Assembly (NCBI GenBank): GCA_020053735.1
Contig: JAGVMP010000011.1
Coordinates: 248,001 to 312,000 of the forward strand
DNA from: Pseudomonadota bacterium
GTDB lineage: Bacteria; Pseudomonadota; Gammaproteobacteria; Burkholderiales; Methylophilaceae
DNA: 64,000 nucleotides
Direction: 5' to 3'
A program made the position numbers and the translations under genes. Each line of letters starts with the position of its first letter. The stretch's first letter is position 1. Of this stretch, positions 8,722 through 17,232 are shown piece by piece. Under the pieces are notes generated by a model. The model made no database searches, was not told the origin of the DNA, and worked only from the letters and a program-made list of their open reading frames with translations.

Positions 8722-10523
8722 TAATGGTTTTGCTTATCTTTACTCTTAAAGAGTTTTTTTAGGTACGCGCCTAACTCACTAAGTTTGTCAGCCTGATTTA
8801 CGAGAAGATAAGAAATTAGTTCTGGTACATCTCGAGTTTTCTTAAATTCATGGCGAGCATCTGTTAATTCAGCAAAAATTTGTTTTAAAACTTTAGCTCC
8901 GTCAATCTTAGTAAGATCCGAATCATCCGTTACTTTTAATTTTGTAAGAAGCTCAATAACTTTTTCTGTTGTTACAGCTTCACCAAGTGCATTAAGTACA
9001 GCGGCAATTGCGTCTGGAATTAGTACGTAATTTTCCAACATTCTGCGTTCTAAAAACTTAAGATTACTTTTTTTCTCAAGTTTTACACATTCCGCTTTAG
9101 TATGAAGTTCTCTGTCTAGAAGTATTGCCACCATTGGCGGAACAAGCGCAGATGAGCCTGAAAGGCGAGTATATAGTTTAGAAACTTCTATCGGGTCAAC
9201 TCCTTTTTTCTCAAAAGTACCCGTATGTTCAACACGCAAAACAGCTGTGCCAGCAGCAATCTCAGGACAAAAAACTCTTAACAGTTCAGGCATTACAATT
9301 TCTTCAGTTTGCCCTTCTACCCAAAGTACACGGTCACGGCCATGCAAATCAGTCATATGTATGCCAAGGTCTGATAAATCTGTACGTAGCAAAGATATAT
9401 CTTGTGCATTCACTTGTTTAACTGATGTAGTTGCACCGTCAAAATCAAACATTGTGATTAAACTTGGCTTAATTGCAGTTAGAACGTCGGCGGAGTGTGC
9501 AGTAAGTATGATTTGATGTTGCGTAGCTTCGATTGCGAGAATTTGCAGCAATTCTCGCAATGCACGAGGGTGCAAAAATGAATTTGGTTCGTCAATCGCA
9601 ATCACTTGTGGGTGACGAGCAGTTAAAACCACATAAAGCATTGCAATTACGTTCCCAATACCTGAACCCATACGATTAAGTGGAACGGCAAGATCTTCAC
9701 GTCTGCTTATTGGTAGCAGTGGTAAACAGTGCACCTCAAATTGGGTGTTGTTAATAGGGGGAGCTTGCACCCATTGCACATTCGGAAAAACACGGTTGAC
9801 CAACTCACAAAGCCGCTTATGTCCTTCTGCATCATTTGACTGCAGATGATTAATACAAAATGGCAGATTAGATGCTACTCGATCAAGCCTTGCATCATTA
9901 TATGCTGCCGAAATACCTGCTGGCTGTCGCTGTGCTGAAAACCTATAAACATAAGGAATATATTTTTCAAAATAACCACCTATATTTTGACCCGCTGAAT
10001 AATTATTTAAGCCATTAAATATTGGTAGATTAACTTCATTAAAGCTGGCATCTATCGAATAAATTGCCTCACCACGTTGCATTGATGCTGGTTGTGAAAG
10101 GCCATCTGTCCATTTAAAAACAACATTGCTAGATCCATTACCGTAGTCAATTAATAGGTCAAACTGAGGATTTGCAATTAACTCTTGAAAATATTGTTTC
10201 TGCTCAGCTTCACCATTAAAGCTTCTCGTGACCGGGATAGGAAGATATAGCCGAGTACCTACAATCCTAGCTAGCTCTTGAATATTAGTTGCTATTACAG
10301 CTCTAAATTTAGACGTTTCAGAAGTGGTTGAGCCGTATTCTGGAAGGCTATTAATTGAACGGTGCGGCTGATTAGTACCTCTCTCAAGATCAAGTGCATC
10401 TAATGCTGAAGTTTTTCCAGAGTTGTTGGCACCAATAAATAGATTGAAGCCTTTTTCTAGCTTTATTTCCTGATTTTTCCAAAAGGATTTAAAGTTTTCG
10501 ATTTGGATTGACTTAAAGTACAT
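8721..10523 (-). CDS. OLD-like ATPase with Toprim nuclease domain
   Basis: 600 residues. The N-terminal ABC/SMC-type ATPase has Walker A GANNSGKTS (31-39), a signature-like LNRMGSGIGNV (about 282-292), Walker B VIAIDEP (307-313) and H-loop TAHSAD (341-346). The C-terminal Toprim-like half has WVEGQTEE (401-408), LLDRE (468-472) and an ERRMLENYVL motif near 492. This is the layout of OLD-family nucleases, some of which act in phage defence. The gene stands alone; no UvrD-like helicase partner (as in Gabija) lies next to it. It sits between the BON gene and gor, like a single-gene insertion. The second acidic pair of the Toprim site reads D-R-E rather than D-x-D, so nuclease activity is a prediction. 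Confidence 0.72.
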   Translation of the reverse strand: MYFKSIQIENFKSFWKNQEIKLEKGFNLFIGANNSGKTSALDALDLERGTNQPHRSINSLPEYGSTTSETSKFRAVIATNIQELARIVGTRLYLPIPVTRSFNGEAEQKQYFQELIANPQFDLLIDYGNGSSNVVFKWTDGLSQPASMQRGEAIYSIDASFNEVNLPIFNGLNNYSAGQNIGGYFEKYIPYVYRFSAQRQPAGISAAYNDARLDRVASNLPFCINHLQSNDAEGHKRLCELVNRVFPNVQWVQAPPINNTQFEVHCLPLLPISRREDLAVPLNRMGSGIGNVIAMLYVVLTARHPQVIAIDEPNSFLHPRALRELLQILAIEATQHQIILTAHSADVLTAIKPSLITMFDFDGATTSVKQVNAQDISLLRTDLSDLGIHMTDLHGRDRVLWVEGQTEEIVMPELLRVFCPEIAAGTAVLRVEHTGTFEKKGVDPIEVSKLYTRLSGSSALVPPMVAILLDRELHTKAECVKLEKKSNLKFLERRMLENYVLIPDAIAAVLNALGEAVTTEKVIELLTKLKVTDDSDLTKIDGAKVLKQIFAELTDARHEFKKTRDVPELISYLLVNQADKLSELGAYLKKLFKSKDKQNH

Positions 10524-10621
10524 AAAGTTTTTTCATAATTTATTAAGAATTAGAAATCGTACTATATCTCTATACTTACTACCCAAACATTGCCTTATTT
10601 AAGCACTTCTTGATTATAGCC

Positions 10622-11995
10622 CTAACTTACTGGCTTACGCATCGTCACAAACTCTTCCGCCGCAGTGGGATGAATGCCTATCGTACTATCGAATATCGCC
10701 TTTGTAGCACCTGCACGGATTGCCACGGCAAAGCCTTGAATAATCTCACCTGCATCAGGCCCTACCATATGCATGCCAACTACTTTATCGCTGCTGCGCA
10801 CCACGACCATTTTCATTAAGGTGCGCTCAGTGCTGCCAGACAAGGTATTTTTCATCGGCTTAAAATCTGTTCTATAAATATCAATATCTTCAGGATATTT
10901 TTCGCGCGCTTCTGCCTCCGTTAAGCCTACGGTGCCAATACTAGGCTGGCTAAATACTGCAGTCGGAATATTGTCATAATCAACAGCTTTATAATGGCTA
11001 GAATAAAGCTTGTTCACCAAGGCCATGCCTTCAGATGTTGCCACCGGCGTCAAATTCACACGATTTGTCACATCACCTAATGCATAGATAGACGGCACAT
11101 TGGTTTGATAATCGTCATTCACCTTGATTGCACCTACTTCATCCAAGGCCACACCTAGCGCCTCTAGGCCGAGGTTTTTACTATTGGGCACACGACCTGT
11201 GGCATACATGACCAACTCAGTAGCCACCGTTTCACCTTTTGTGGTGTGCACAGTTAATCCTTCGCAATCCAAGCTGATTTTATCTACTCTAGTATTGGGC
11301 GTAAATTTAATGCCTTTTTTAATCATTTCTGCCACTAAAAAATCACGTATATCTTCGTCGAAGCCACGCAATACTTTTTCGCCACGCTCAAAAATCGTTA
11401 CGTCCACACCCAAGCCATGCAAAATGCCTGCAAATTCCACCGCAATGTAGCCGCCGCCAACAATTACCATTTGTTTTGGCAGAGTAGGTAGGTTAAAAAT
11501 TTCATTTGAGGTGACAATGTGCTCTTTGCCTTCAACATCTGGCACAAACGGCCAGCCACCTGTCGCCACTAAAATACGCTCTGCCGTATAAGTAGCGTCA
11601 TCCACTTTTACGGTATGCGCATCAGTTAATGTCGCGCGACCATTTAGCACTGTGACATGGCTATCACGCAGCAATTTATCGTACACATTTTGTAAGCGGC
11701 CAATTTCCTTATCCTTACTGGCGACCAAGTTAGCCCAATTAAATGCAGAATCGCCTACTTTCCAGCCAAAACCAGCCGCAGCTGCAAAGCTCTCAGAAAA
11801 CTGTGATGCATACACATATAATTTTTTAGGTACGCAACCCACATTGACACAAGTGCCGCCAAAATAACGGTCTTCGGCAATCGCGACTTTTGCACCTAAG
11901 CCAGCTGCCATGCGCGCTGCGCGCACGCCGCCAGAGCCTGCGCCTATTACAAATAAATCATAATCGAATTGAGTGGTTGGGGTATATGCTGACAA
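10622..11995 (-). CDS. gor: Glutathione-disulfide reductase
   Basis: 457 residues with the full flavoprotein disulfide reductase layout. The FAD motif is VIGAGSGGVRAARMAA, and the redox pair sits in GGTCVNVGCVPKKL. The NAD(P)H fold is IVGGGYIAVEFAGILHGLG, the second FAD motif is IYALGDVTNR, and the C-terminal dimer-interface motif is GIHPTAAEEFVTMR with the catalytic His. It reduces glutathione disulfide with NADPH in the cytoplasm. It lies 77 bp downstream of the peroxiredoxin gene, with a terminator between them. Peroxide detoxification and thiol recycling are therefore adjacent but possibly separately transcribed. Confidence 0.94.
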   Translation of the reverse strand: MSAYTPTTQFDYDLFVIGAGSGGVRAARMAAGLGAKVAIAEDRYFGGTCVNVGCVPKKLYVYASQFSESFAAAAGFGWKVGDSAFNWANLVASKDKEIGRLQNVYDKLLRDSHVTVLNGRATLTDAHTVKVDDATYTAERILVATGGWPFVPDVEGKEHIVTSNEIFNLPTLPKQMVIVGGGYIAVEFAGILHGLGVDVTIFERGEKVLRGFDEDIRDFLVAEMIKKGIKFTPNTRVDKISLDCEGLTVHTTKGETVATELVMYATGRVPNSKNLGLEALGVALDEVGAIKVNDDYQTNVPSIYALGDVTNRVNLTPVATSEGMALVNKLYSSHYKAVDYDNIPTAVFSQPSIGTVGLTEAEAREKYPEDIDIYRTDFKPMKNTLSGSTERTLMKMVVVRSSDKVVGMHMVGPDAGEIIQGFAVAIRAGATKAIFDSTIGIHPTAAEEFVTMRKPVS

Positions 11996-12025
11996 TTGAG
12001 TTCTCTTTAGCTTTAAGGGTTAAAC

Positions 12026-12052
12026 AAAAAAGGCGATGCTCATCACATCGCC
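12026..12052 (-). terminator. Terminator after peroxiredoxin gene
   Basis: Stem GGCGATG/CATCGCC (12032-12038 and 12046-12052) with a 7-nt loop. Read on the minus strand it runs into a T tract (12026-12031). It sits between the peroxiredoxin stop and the gor start. Confidence 0.75.
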
Positions 12053-12072
12053 GATTTCTAGTACTGGTTAAT

Positions 12073-12594
12073 TTATTTTTTCAAATAATTTAACATCGTA
12101 TCGGCATCAGATACTTCAAATGGATCATCACCAAAGTTATCATCTTTACCTGGTTCTACAAACATTTGCTTTACTTCGCCATTATCTACCAGCATTGAAT
12201 AGCGCCATGAGCGATCACCAAAGCCTAAATTGTATTTTTGCACTAACATGCCCATGCCGCGCGTAAAATCACCGTTGCCATCTGGCAACATTTTCACATT
12301 TTTAACGCCTAAGTTTTTGCCCCATTGGAACATCACAAAGGCATCGTTTACGCTTAAGCAGTAAATTTCATCTACACCTGCAGCTTTAAATTCCGCAAAT
12401 TTGGCTTCATAACCTGGCAAGTGTGTGCTTGAACAAGTTGGTGTGAATGCGCCTGGCAGCGCGACAATCACTACTTTTTTACCTTTAAAAATGTCCGCAG
12501 TTGTTACGTCTTGCCAACGGAATGGGTTTTCACCACCAATACTTTCGTCACGAACACGCGTTTTAAAAGTGACATTTGGTACATTTACAATCAT
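12073..12594 (-). CDS. Peroxiredoxin (Prx5-type)
   Basis: 173 residues. The segment ALPGAFTPTCSSTHLPGY contains the peroxidatic cysteine in the PxxxTxxC context, and the THLPG sequence is typical of the Prx5/hybrid peroxiredoxin group. YSMLVDNGEVKQMFVEPG towards the C-terminus also fits. The enzyme reduces hydrogen peroxide and organic peroxides, with glutathione/glutaredoxin or thioredoxin as likely reductant. The neighbouring gor supports the glutathione route. The upstream 190-bp gap probably holds its promoter; I did not find a convincing OxyR site. Confidence 0.9.
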   Translation of the reverse strand: MIVNVPNVTFKTRVRDESIGGENPFRWQDVTTADIFKGKKVVIVALPGAFTPTCSSTHLPGYEAKFAEFKAAGVDEIYCLSVNDAFVMFQWGKNLGVKNVKMLPDGNGDFTRGMGMLVQKYNLGFGDRSWRYSMLVDNGEVKQMFVEPGKDDNFGDDPFEVSDADTMLNYLKK

Positions 12595-12784
12595 TGTTAC
12601 TTCCTTCTTTGATTAAAAAAACTGATATTTAAATAAACGATAAGCTAATAAACAACCTTTATTTAACCCGCTGTTTATTACAGTACGCGCATCATAGAGC
12701 AAGAAGTAATATAAGTAAATTTAATAGTTTTAATTTATTCGATAAGTTTTATTTATCGTTATAGAACTGAGGTTAATTCGATGT

Positions 12785-13831
12785 TCATTTTGATGCTCCA
12801 TAAACCGCATGGATACTGGCTTGCAGCGCGGAACAATTTCCTCGAGCATCTTTAAAGCTTAAAAGTGGTGTTTTGTTATTAAGCACGCAGTCGCTAAAGT
12901 GCTCAATTTCCAGCACAAAGTGATTGGCAGGATTGAGCTTTTCTTCACCGCTTTCACCCGCATCGTTGCCCCAACTGATAACTGGCACATCCTTGTCAAA
13001 CGCCCAAACGGTATGGCATTTCAACCAACCTTTATCGCCAATCAACTCGTATTCCGATTTTCGGCTACGCTCAAAACTAATATCAAATTGGCCAAAACGC
13101 GCGCGGCCTTTGGCGTCACGGCCAAAATCCAAAATGCCATTGGTGACAATATCTGCGCCGTGCTCGTTAAGTTTAGCCGTGGCGATGCAACTTAATGGTT
13201 CTAAATATGGCAAATCACTCGTGTGATTATTTAAACCCATGCCCCAGCGCAAAGTGTGGATGGCATAAGGCCCGATATCCCACAACGCGCCACCGCCATC
13301 CGCCATGCTGCGGTTAATACGGTACATACGCGCCTCGCGCATTAAAAACGAGAAGCTAGAGCGTACACTTAAAATATCACCAATCACGCCACTCATCACA
13401 AGCGCTTGCACATGTTGATGTTGAGGATGAAAGCGATACATAAAGCCTTCCATCACTTTGACGTTGGTTTTATTTGCCGCAGTTTCAATCGCATCTATAT
13501 CACTTAATTTTGTCGCCATTGGCTTTTCAATCAGCACATGCTTGCCTGCGTTGATTGCTTTAATTGCCCATTCGGCATGCTCTTCATTCGCCATCGGGCA
13601 ATAAATCGCCTCTACATTTTTGTCTGCAATCAAACTTTCTAAATCGTCATAACAAGCAACATACCCATCATAATTGGGTGCATACTTGTCTAGCGTCATC
13701 TTCGCCGCACCTGCACGACGACTGGCAATCGCCACCAATTGCGAATTCGGCGCTTCAATAATCGCAGGCAGCAAACGTTCGTTCACACGCGCCGCGCCGA
13801 GAATGCCCCATTTAAGTTTTCCTTTAGTCAT
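12785..13831 (-). CDS. Gfo/Idh/MocA family oxidoreductase
   Basis: 348 residues. An N-terminal Rossmann fold (KWGILGAARVNERLLPAI) is followed by the family motif AGKHVLIEKPMATKLSD, where EKP holds the catalytic lysine. A C-terminal alpha/beta domain begins around VMEGFMYRFHPQHQHV. Such enzymes are NAD(P)-dependent dehydrogenases of sugars or cyclic polyols; the substrate cannot be read here. It is 11 bp downstream of the Mrr-type gene on the same strand, although the two share no obvious function. Confidence 0.85.
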   Translation of the reverse strand: MTKGKLKWGILGAARVNERLLPAIIEAPNSQLVAIASRRAGAAKMTLDKYAPNYDGYVACYDDLESLIADKNVEAIYCPMANEEHAEWAIKAINAGKHVLIEKPMATKLSDIDAIETAANKTNVKVMEGFMYRFHPQHQHVQALVMSGVIGDILSVRSSFSFLMREARMYRINRSMADGGGALWDIGPYAIHTLRWGMGLNNHTSDLPYLEPLSCIATAKLNEHGADIVTNGILDFGRDAKGRARFGQFDISFERSRKSEYELIGDKGWLKCHTVWAFDKDVPVISWGNDAGESGEEKLNPANHFVLEIEHFSDCVLNNKTPLLSFKDARGNCSALQASIHAVYGASK

Positions 13832-13842
13832 TTATCTATTCG

Positions 13843-15753
13843 CTAGTTTTTTTCAGCAATTAAAATAGCTTTCGCCTCCTTCAAATCGATTTTGGCCTTG
13901 TGCCCATGTTTCTCAAGAAGATGCAATAAGTTGCTTCCGTTAAGTAGCGTAAGTGGCTTGCCTTTTGCAAACTCATAGGCATCTGAGCCATAATTTGCAG
14001 TTGTAACAAGTATTCCTTTTGTAGCGCCTTCATTCATAGTTGTACCATACAAATCTCTCACCGCAGACACTCCCACAACATTCGTGTATCTTTTTGCCTG
14101 AATGACTATTTTTCCACCCCTTATTGGGTCAGGGTCAAAAGCCACAGCATCAACACCACCATCTCTGCTAGCCTGAGTTATTTTTACCTCACCCCCATTA
14201 CTGGAAAACTCTTTCTCAAAAATTTCCCTAATTAAATTCTCAAAATCCTGCCAATCAATTGCAGCAAGATTTATGGAACTATCAATCTTGTTTACTACTT
14301 CGTATGATGAAACAAATCGTTTATCTTGAGTGTTTATATTTATTATTGGTGCAACAGGTGTTAATCCATGTAGCTTGCTACTACCAACACCTTTCAACTG
14401 TACGAAACATGCTTTAGGTTCAACTCGTTCAAGATTAATTGCCACGAACTCATCTTTTCCGGCCTGCACAGATAAAACACAGGCATTCGAATCACGTCCA
14501 GTAGATTTCTCAATGAAATTAACCCACCCATTAAACACGATAGAGCTAAGTGCTTTAGCCGCATCGGCCTCAAATAATTCATGAATAGTTCTTAAAGAAA
14601 TCTGATATAAAACACTGTCGTAAAGCCTGTTAAGCTCAGCTGCAGAGATAAATGACTCAACAAACTCATCTCTTGTAGCTACATATTTCACAGCTTTTGT
14701 TTTAGGTAAATCATCCGGTGAGGGTAGCGAATAATCAACAACAATTACTCCGCTATCTGATTGATAATCTAGGCTCCAGTCTGGAGAAAGGCTCTCGGAA
14801 TATTGCGAGCTGGCTAAAACCATGTCGCAATAATCAACTATTGCATCGGCATCTTTTTCTAGATATGCCTTCTTCCTTTCAAGGATTTTTAAATTATTTT
14901 GATTCTGCTTTTTTCGATATTCCTCTTTGTCTTTTTCCCAAGCTTTAACTGCCTCCGCCCATTGATTTTCTGCAACCTTCCTATTTACCTCTGTCTGTTT
15001 TTTAATATTCTCCCAATCTGCCATGTCCTTAGCAAATAGTTCTTGAGCAATACGTTCTTTTTCTTTCCTTGACTTAGAAAAAAAGGTGTCCAAAAATGAG
15101 AAGATTGGTTGATATTTTGAGCTAGATTGATTCGGTGGTGATGAAATTACTGCCTCTGTAGGTTTTTTTGGTTGCTCTACAGCATAAGGCTTTTTGTCAA
15201 ATAATGTCTCCCAAACTATGGTATCGTTAACTTTCAGGGCATAACTCAGAATTCCCTCAAGAGCCCAGATTTCCAACTCGGCTAACTTAGTTCTCTCCTG
15301 CGAATAAGCTACTTTGGCTTCTTTGCCAAACAAGTTTGAAGACTTTACGTCCATATCTTTTGTTAACTTATCTTTCCATAGCTTGTCCCATGCTAATCGC
15401 TGCACGGCTGCCTTCTGTTCGACCATAAACCTATCATAACCTCGGACTTCTATATCTCTCTTTAGACCTTGATGGCTTATTTCAACATTCCAGCTTTCTT
15501 TGCCTGTAAGTATGCCTTTTTCTAAATACTCATTCTCAATTTCATTTAATGTACTTTCAACCTTGTTGAGACCCGTAATGTACGTTCCTGGCGTTTCTGA
15601 AATCCTATCTTTTAGCTCATTTATCTTTTGAAATGCATAGATAAACTTGTCAGCTTTCTCTCGAGAATTTTCAGATTTATATGATGTTTTAATTAAATCA
15701 TTAACCTCGCTAGCAAGCTGTTCTAAGCCTATCAATCTTTGCTCAATATCCAT
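13843..15753 (-). CDS. Mrr-type restriction endonuclease with long N-terminal coiled-coil region
   Basis: 636 residues. The last ~140 residues form an Mrr_cat (PD-(D/E)xK) domain: IDWQDFENLIREIFE (499-513, acidic helix), DGGVDAVAFDP (531-541, catalytic Asp) and IQAKRY (551-556, the QxK pair). The first ~300 residues are highly charged and helical, with a strong coiled-coil look around KEKERIAQELFAKDMADWEN and WEKDKEEYRKKQNQNN. The middle (~300-490) is not recognised. Mrr domains cut methylated DNA or serve in defence systems. No methylase or helicase is adjacent. The gene sits between ordinary metabolic genes with an 11-bp gap to the next, as a one-gene insertion would. The specificity and target are unknown. 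Confidence 0.75.
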   Translation of the reverse strand: MDIEQRLIGLEQLASEVNDLIKTSYKSENSREKADKFIYAFQKINELKDRISETPGTYITGLNKVESTLNEIENEYLEKGILTGKESWNVEISHQGLKRDIEVRGYDRFMVEQKAAVQRLAWDKLWKDKLTKDMDVKSSNLFGKEAKVAYSQERTKLAELEIWALEGILSYALKVNDTIVWETLFDKKPYAVEQPKKPTEAVISSPPNQSSSKYQPIFSFLDTFFSKSRKEKERIAQELFAKDMADWENIKKQTEVNRKVAENQWAEAVKAWEKDKEEYRKKQNQNNLKILERKKAYLEKDADAIVDYCDMVLASSQYSESLSPDWSLDYQSDSGVIVVDYSLPSPDDLPKTKAVKYVATRDEFVESFISAAELNRLYDSVLYQISLRTIHELFEADAAKALSSIVFNGWVNFIEKSTGRDSNACVLSVQAGKDEFVAINLERVEPKACFVQLKGVGSSKLHGLTPVAPIININTQDKRFVSSYEVVNKIDSSINLAAIDWQDFENLIREIFEKEFSSNGGEVKITQASRDGGVDAVAFDPDPIRGGKIVIQAKRYTNVVGVSAVRDLYGTTMNEGATKGILVTTANYGSDAYEFAKGKPLTLLNGSNLLHLLEKHGHKAKIDLKEAKAILIAEKN

Positions 15754-15771
15754 TTCTCACTCACTATCAAT

Positions 15772-16323
15772 TTAGTTTTTCCACTTCATCGAGCAACCAA
15801 TACTGGCAATCTGCTCCTTCGGCCCTGCACCGGTTTCTGCCACCAGTTTCATCGCATTGAATAAATCACGCGTGCTGTTGGGGGCAGTTTCTTTGCGGCT
15901 TTCATCAAAGCGGCCACGATATTGCAGTTGACCTTTGTAATTAAAACCAAAAAAATCGGGCGTGCACACCGCACCGTATTCTTTGGCGACTTGTTGGCTG
16001 GCATCTAACAAATACGGGAACGGGAAATCCAGCTCACGTGCGATGATTTGCATATTTTCAACGCTATCTTCAGGATAATCGGTTGGGTCGTTTGACATAA
16101 TCGCCACGGTATTTATGCCCAACATTTTCAGCTCGCTTACATCGTAAATAAGTCGAGGCAAAATAGCCTTTACATAAGGGCAATGGTTGCAAATAAACAT
16201 CACCAACAAGCCGTTCTTGCCCATCACAAGTTCAAGCGAAACCAAGTTGCCATCAACATTCACCAAATTGAAATCTGGTGCTTGCCAACCAAAATCACAC
16301 ACAGGTGGGTTAATGCTTGCCAT
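15772..16323 (-). CDS. Thioredoxin-like (AhpC/TSA-type) protein
   Basis: 183 residues of the thioredoxin superfamily. FNLVNVDGNLVSLELVMG, then LLVMFICNHCPYVKAI places a CNHC pair where thioredoxins have CxxC. The cis-proline region is VCTPDFFGFNYKGQLQYRGR. This subgroup is commonly annotated as thioredoxin family or redoxin protein, and its partner is unknown. It is divergent from rsmE, with only 74 bp between the starts. Confidence 0.82.
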   Translation of the reverse strand: MASINPPVCDFGWQAPDFNLVNVDGNLVSLELVMGKNGLLVMFICNHCPYVKAILPRLIYDVSELKMLGINTVAIMSNDPTDYPEDSVENMQIIARELDFPFPYLLDASQQVAKEYGAVCTPDFFGFNYKGQLQYRGRFDESRKETAPNSTRDLFNAMKLVAETGAGPKEQIASIGCSMKWKN

Positions 16324-16397
16324 ACTTAACGCACTTTCAAATACAAAATAATCATGTTTATGTTACCACTTTCTGCTTTTTTATTTAAACTTGCCAC

Positions 16398-17153
16398 ATG
16401 AGTAACTTACGTTTTTACAGCCCCGATAAATTACGGGTTGGCGCCACCACTAAATTAAGCGATAACGCCGCCATTCACGCCACAAAAGTGATGCGCTTGA
16501 ATGTGGGGGATACGCTTAAATTATTTGATGGTGATGGCCTTGATTACGCTTGCGAATTGCTAAGCGTAAAAAAGAGTGAGGTGCTGGCTAGCATTAAATC
16601 CAGCGAAGCAGTGAATAACGAATCGCCGCTGCATATTACCTTGCTACAAGGCATTTCCAGTGGCGACCGCATGGATTACACCATTCAAAAAGCAGTTGAG
16701 CTTGGGGTAAACGAAATTCAACCCCTCTCCACCGAACGTAGCGTGGTGAAGCTATCGGCAGAGCGCGCAGAAAAGCGCCTAGACCACTGGCAAAACGTGG
16801 TGATTGCCGCTTGCGAGCAATCTGGCCGCGCTAAAGTCCCAAAAGTAGCCAAACCAGTTAATTTGGCAGCGTGGCTGCAAACCAATATCCATACGGATTC
16901 TGGCGATGCAGATTCATGTCATGTACGTATCTTGCTAAATCCAATTGGCGCCAAGCAATTATCTGCGCTGCCGATAGCCACGCAGAATATTCAATTGCTG
17001 ATTGGCGCAGAAGGTGGCCTTAGCCAAGCTGAAATCGACTTAGCGACGCAGCATGGTTTTCAATCTATCGTGGTTGGCCCGCGTATTTTGCGCACCGAAA
17101 CTGCAGCGCTGACTGCAATTGCAGCTTTACAAACTATGTTAGGTGATTTTTAA
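16398..17153 (+). CDS. rsmE: 16S rRNA (uracil1498-N3)-methyltransferase
   Basis: 251 residues of the SPOUT fold. The N-terminal PUA-like part contains HATKVMRLNVGDTLKLFDG. The knotted SAM-binding C-terminus has LLIGAEGGLSQAEID and VVGPRILRTETAALTAI, both hallmarks of RsmE. It methylates N3 of U1498 in 16S rRNA of the small subunit. It is the first plus-strand gene of this block; argA follows after 79 bp. Confidence 0.95.
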   Translation: MSNLRFYSPDKLRVGATTKLSDNAAIHATKVMRLNVGDTLKLFDGDGLDYACELLSVKKSEVLASIKSSEAVNNESPLHITLLQGISSGDRMDYTIQKAVELGVNEIQPLSTERSVVKLSAERAEKRLDHWQNVVIAACEQSGRAKVPKVAKPVNLAAWLQTNIHTDSGDADSCHVRILLNPIGAKQLSALPIATQNIQLLIGAEGGLSQAEIDLATQHGFQSIVVGPRILRTETAALTAIAALQTMLGDF

Positions 17154-17203
17154 GCCAAAATTTTAAGTTAAATTATTTGTATTTTTGGCATAATTGATTT
17201 AAT

Positions 17204-17224
17204 ATTTTGTAAATTATACAAAAT
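17204..17224. promoter_or_regulatory. Candidate operator palindrome at the argA start
   Basis: A perfect inverted repeat ATTTTGTA / TACAAAAT with a 5-bp spacer ends 8 bp before the ATG at 17233. It overlaps where the ribosome-binding site would lie. The following gene carries an XRE-type DNA-binding domain, so autorepression is a reasonable inference. The region is AT-rich, so chance is not excluded. Confidence 0.45.
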
Positions 17225-17232
17225 TTAATAAG

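Noticed and set aside
8721-10523. A Gabija (GajA-GajB) system
   Set aside because: The ATPase-Toprim protein fits the GajA side, but no UvrD-like helicase gene is on either flank.
12739-12757. Terminator for the Gfo/Idh/MocA gene
   Set aside because: CGATAA/TTATCG can pair around a 7-nt loop, but the stem is weak and no T tract follows on the minus strand.
12595-12784. OxyR binding site upstream of the peroxiredoxin gene
   Set aside because: The region has ATAA/TTAT-like pieces, but they do not fit the spaced ATAG/CTAT pattern.
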